A stretch of 6,115 nt of DNA, taken from positions 1-6,115 of the forward strand of contig JBDKUD010000015.1 in NCBI GenBank assembly GCA_039679805.1, given 5' to 3'. Shown piece by piece: positions 4,868 through 6,115 of the stretch. This DNA comes from JBDKUD01 sp039679805. Its GTDB lineage: Bacteria > Bacillota > Syntrophomonadia > Syntrophomonadales > Syntrophomonadaceae. Within the stretch, counting starts at the first letter, position 1. Every line of letters begins with the position of its first letter. The notes below the pieces were generated by a model. It was not told the origin of the DNA, ran no database searches, and worked only from the letters and a program-made list of their open reading frames with translations. Position numbers and translations under genes: made by a program.

Positions 4868-6115
4868 ATGATTGTTTTACAGGCCCATAACATTAGTAAG
4901 TCTTTTGGTGAAAGGCTGATATTTAGAAATGTATCTCTGGCAGTTAATGATAAGGAACGAATAGGAATTGTAGGTGTTAATGGCTCGGGTAAAACTACGT
5001 TGCTGAAATGCCTTACCGGGGCCTTATCTGCGGATGAAGGTGAGGTAATGGTTTCTGGTTTGAAGTCAACCGGTTATTTGGAACAACTTCCGGAAACCAA
5101 ACCGGGTACCACTGCCTGGGAATCGGTAATGGGCGGCTTTTCCGCACTTATTGAACAACGCCTTCTCTTGCGTAAATTAGAACAGGATATGGCCCAAGGC
5201 GGAGCAGATCTGCAGAGGATAATGGACAGGTATGCACGGGTTACCGAAGAGTATGAACGGGCCAATGGTTATGCCTGTGAAAATTTTGCCCGCCGTATAC
5301 TAAGTGGCCTCGCGTTTTCAGTCGAGGAGTTTGATAAGCCGCTGGATAATTTCAGCGGGGGGCAGAAAACCCGGCTTAACCTGGGGAGGCTGTTGGCTCT
5401 TACCCCGGACATCCTTTTACTGGATGAACCTACTAACCATCTGGATATCGATTCTGTGGAATGGCTGGAAGAATTTTTAAAAAGCTATCCGGGCACTGTT
5501 CTGGTTGTATCTCATGACCGTATGTTTTTAGACCGGGTGGCCACTCGGACAATAGAGATGGCAGGTGGAAAATTAAAGTCTTTTAACGGCAATTATAGTA
5601 ATTATTTAAAAATAAAAGCTCAAGATGATGAGGCAGCCCGTCGTGCTTATGATAAGCAACAGGAATATATTCAGAGGACCGAGGATTATATTAGACGATT
5701 TAAAGCTGGAATAAAATCCAAACAAGCCCGGGGACGACAATTGCAGTTAGAACGTTTGGAAAGACTGGATGAAACCTGGCAGGACCAGGTTATCACCGAC
5801 TGGAAAATACTAATGAAACAGGAAAGCGGTCAGGATGTGCTGACTATTGCGGATCTTTCCAAGTCATTTGGAGATTTAAAGATTTTGCATAATGTAAGTC
5901 TGAGAATACAAAAGGGAGAAAAAATTGCCCTGGTAGGTCCAAATGGCTGCGGTAAGACTACGCTTTTAAAAATGATAATCGGAGAGGCTGAACCTGATCA
6001 GGGGCAAATAAAACCGGGCAGCCGGGTAGATATTGGTTATTTTTCACAGGAGCATGAAGACCTGAACCCGGAGCATACCTTGTTAGAAGAGATATTATAC
6101 AGCTTTGATTTAACT
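4868..6115 (+). CDS. ABC-F family ATPase (ribosome-associated type), C-terminus cut off by window edge
   Basis: This is a soluble protein with two ATP-binding cassettes on one chain and no membrane domain. ABC-F proteins bind the ribosomal E site and act on stalled or antibiotic-bound ribosomes. The frame is open from ATG 4868 to the last base, 416 codons; the family usually runs about 510-650. In cassette 1, Walker A is GVNGSGKT (36-43), the signature FSGGQKTR (162-169), Walker B LLLDEP with TNHLD (183-193), and the switch histidine SHD (215-217). The charged helical linker (about 250-305, with RRFKAGIKSKQARGR) is the ABC_tran_Xtn or P-site tRNA-interacting region. Cassette 2 opens with GPNGCGKT (357-364); its signature and Walker B lie beyond the edge. 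The ATG follows a weak GGTTGGTG site, and upstream alternatives run into TGA. It diverges from pflB. Subfamily is unassigned; the fairly short linker tip gives no support for antibiotic resistance. Confidence 0.95.
   Translation, partial: MIVLQAHNISKSFGERLIFRNVSLAVNDKERIGIVGVNGSGKTTLLKCLTGALSADEGEVMVSGLKSTGYLEQLPETKPGTTAWESVMGGFSALIEQRLLLRKLEQDMAQGGADLQRIMDRYARVTEEYERANGYACENFARRILSGLAFSVEEFDKPLDNFSGGQKTRLNLGRLLALTPDILLLDEPTNHLDIDSVEWLEEFLKSYPGTVLVVSHDRMFLDRVATRTIEMAGGKLKSFNGNYSNYLKIKAQDDEAARRAYDKQQEYIQRTEDYIRRFKAGIKSKQARGRQLQLERLERLDETWQDQVITDWKILMKQESGQDVLTIADLSKSFGDLKILHNVSLRIQKGEKIALVGPNGCGKTTLLKMIIGEAEPDQGQIKPGSRVDIGYFSQEHEDLNPEHTLLEEILYSFDLT

Noticed and set aside
5074..5265. A 63-residue minus-strand open frame inside the ABC-F gene.
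   Set aside because: It is antisense to a conserved cassette region with no independent start signal or homology.

Overview
The window looks like ordinary chromosome from an anaerobic, low-to-moderate G+C bacterium. The best guess is a Clostridia/Peptococcaceae-type Firmicute. The grounds are a classical oxygen-sensitive pyruvate formate-lyase with its activase, AG-rich Shine-Dalgarno sites, mixed AT-rich codon use, and the Firmicute flavour of the cysteine desulfurase and TauE-type permease. The taxonomic call is inference; no rRNA, tRNA or other marker gene is present.

Layout from left to right. (1) Bases 1-767, plus strand: the C-terminal two thirds of a PLP-dependent cysteine desulfurase family protein, whose start lies before the window. 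(2) Bases 768-823: a 56-base convergent gap holding a degenerate GGGGACG-type repeat and a small perfect hairpin. (3) Bases 824-1645, minus strand: a TauE/SafE-family membrane permease. An internal ATG behind a clear GGAGG site is preferred over an upstream TTG. (4) Bases 1646-1753: a 108-base leader between the activase and permease genes, containing a possible 20-codon ORF. (5) Bases 1754-2497, minus strand: pyruvate formate-lyase activating enzyme (pflA). (6) Bases 2501-4726, minus strand: pyruvate formate-lyase (pflB). (7) Bases 4727-4867: a 141-base divergent intergenic region with two short palindromes and the pflB ribosome binding site. (8) Bases 4868-6115, plus strand: an ABC-F ATPase, open at the right edge with 416 codons seen.

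How the genes work together. pflB and pflA are 3 bases apart, and the pflA ribosome binding site lies in the last codons of pflB, so they form one translationally close unit. PflA makes the glycyl radical on PFL, which then splits pyruvate (with CoA) into acetyl-CoA and formate under anoxia. The TauE/SafE permease follows on the same strand and may be co-transcribed. No formate channel (focA) is visible, which makes the permease's substrate the most interesting open question. The cysteine desulfurase converges on this unit and the ABC-F gene diverges from it; neither has an obvious functional link to pyruvate metabolism.

No undescribed multi-gene system, CRISPR array, intact mobile element or RNA gene can be supported here. 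The items most worth checking are the divergent regulatory region, the permease leader with its possible small ORF, and the repeat remnant in the convergent gap.
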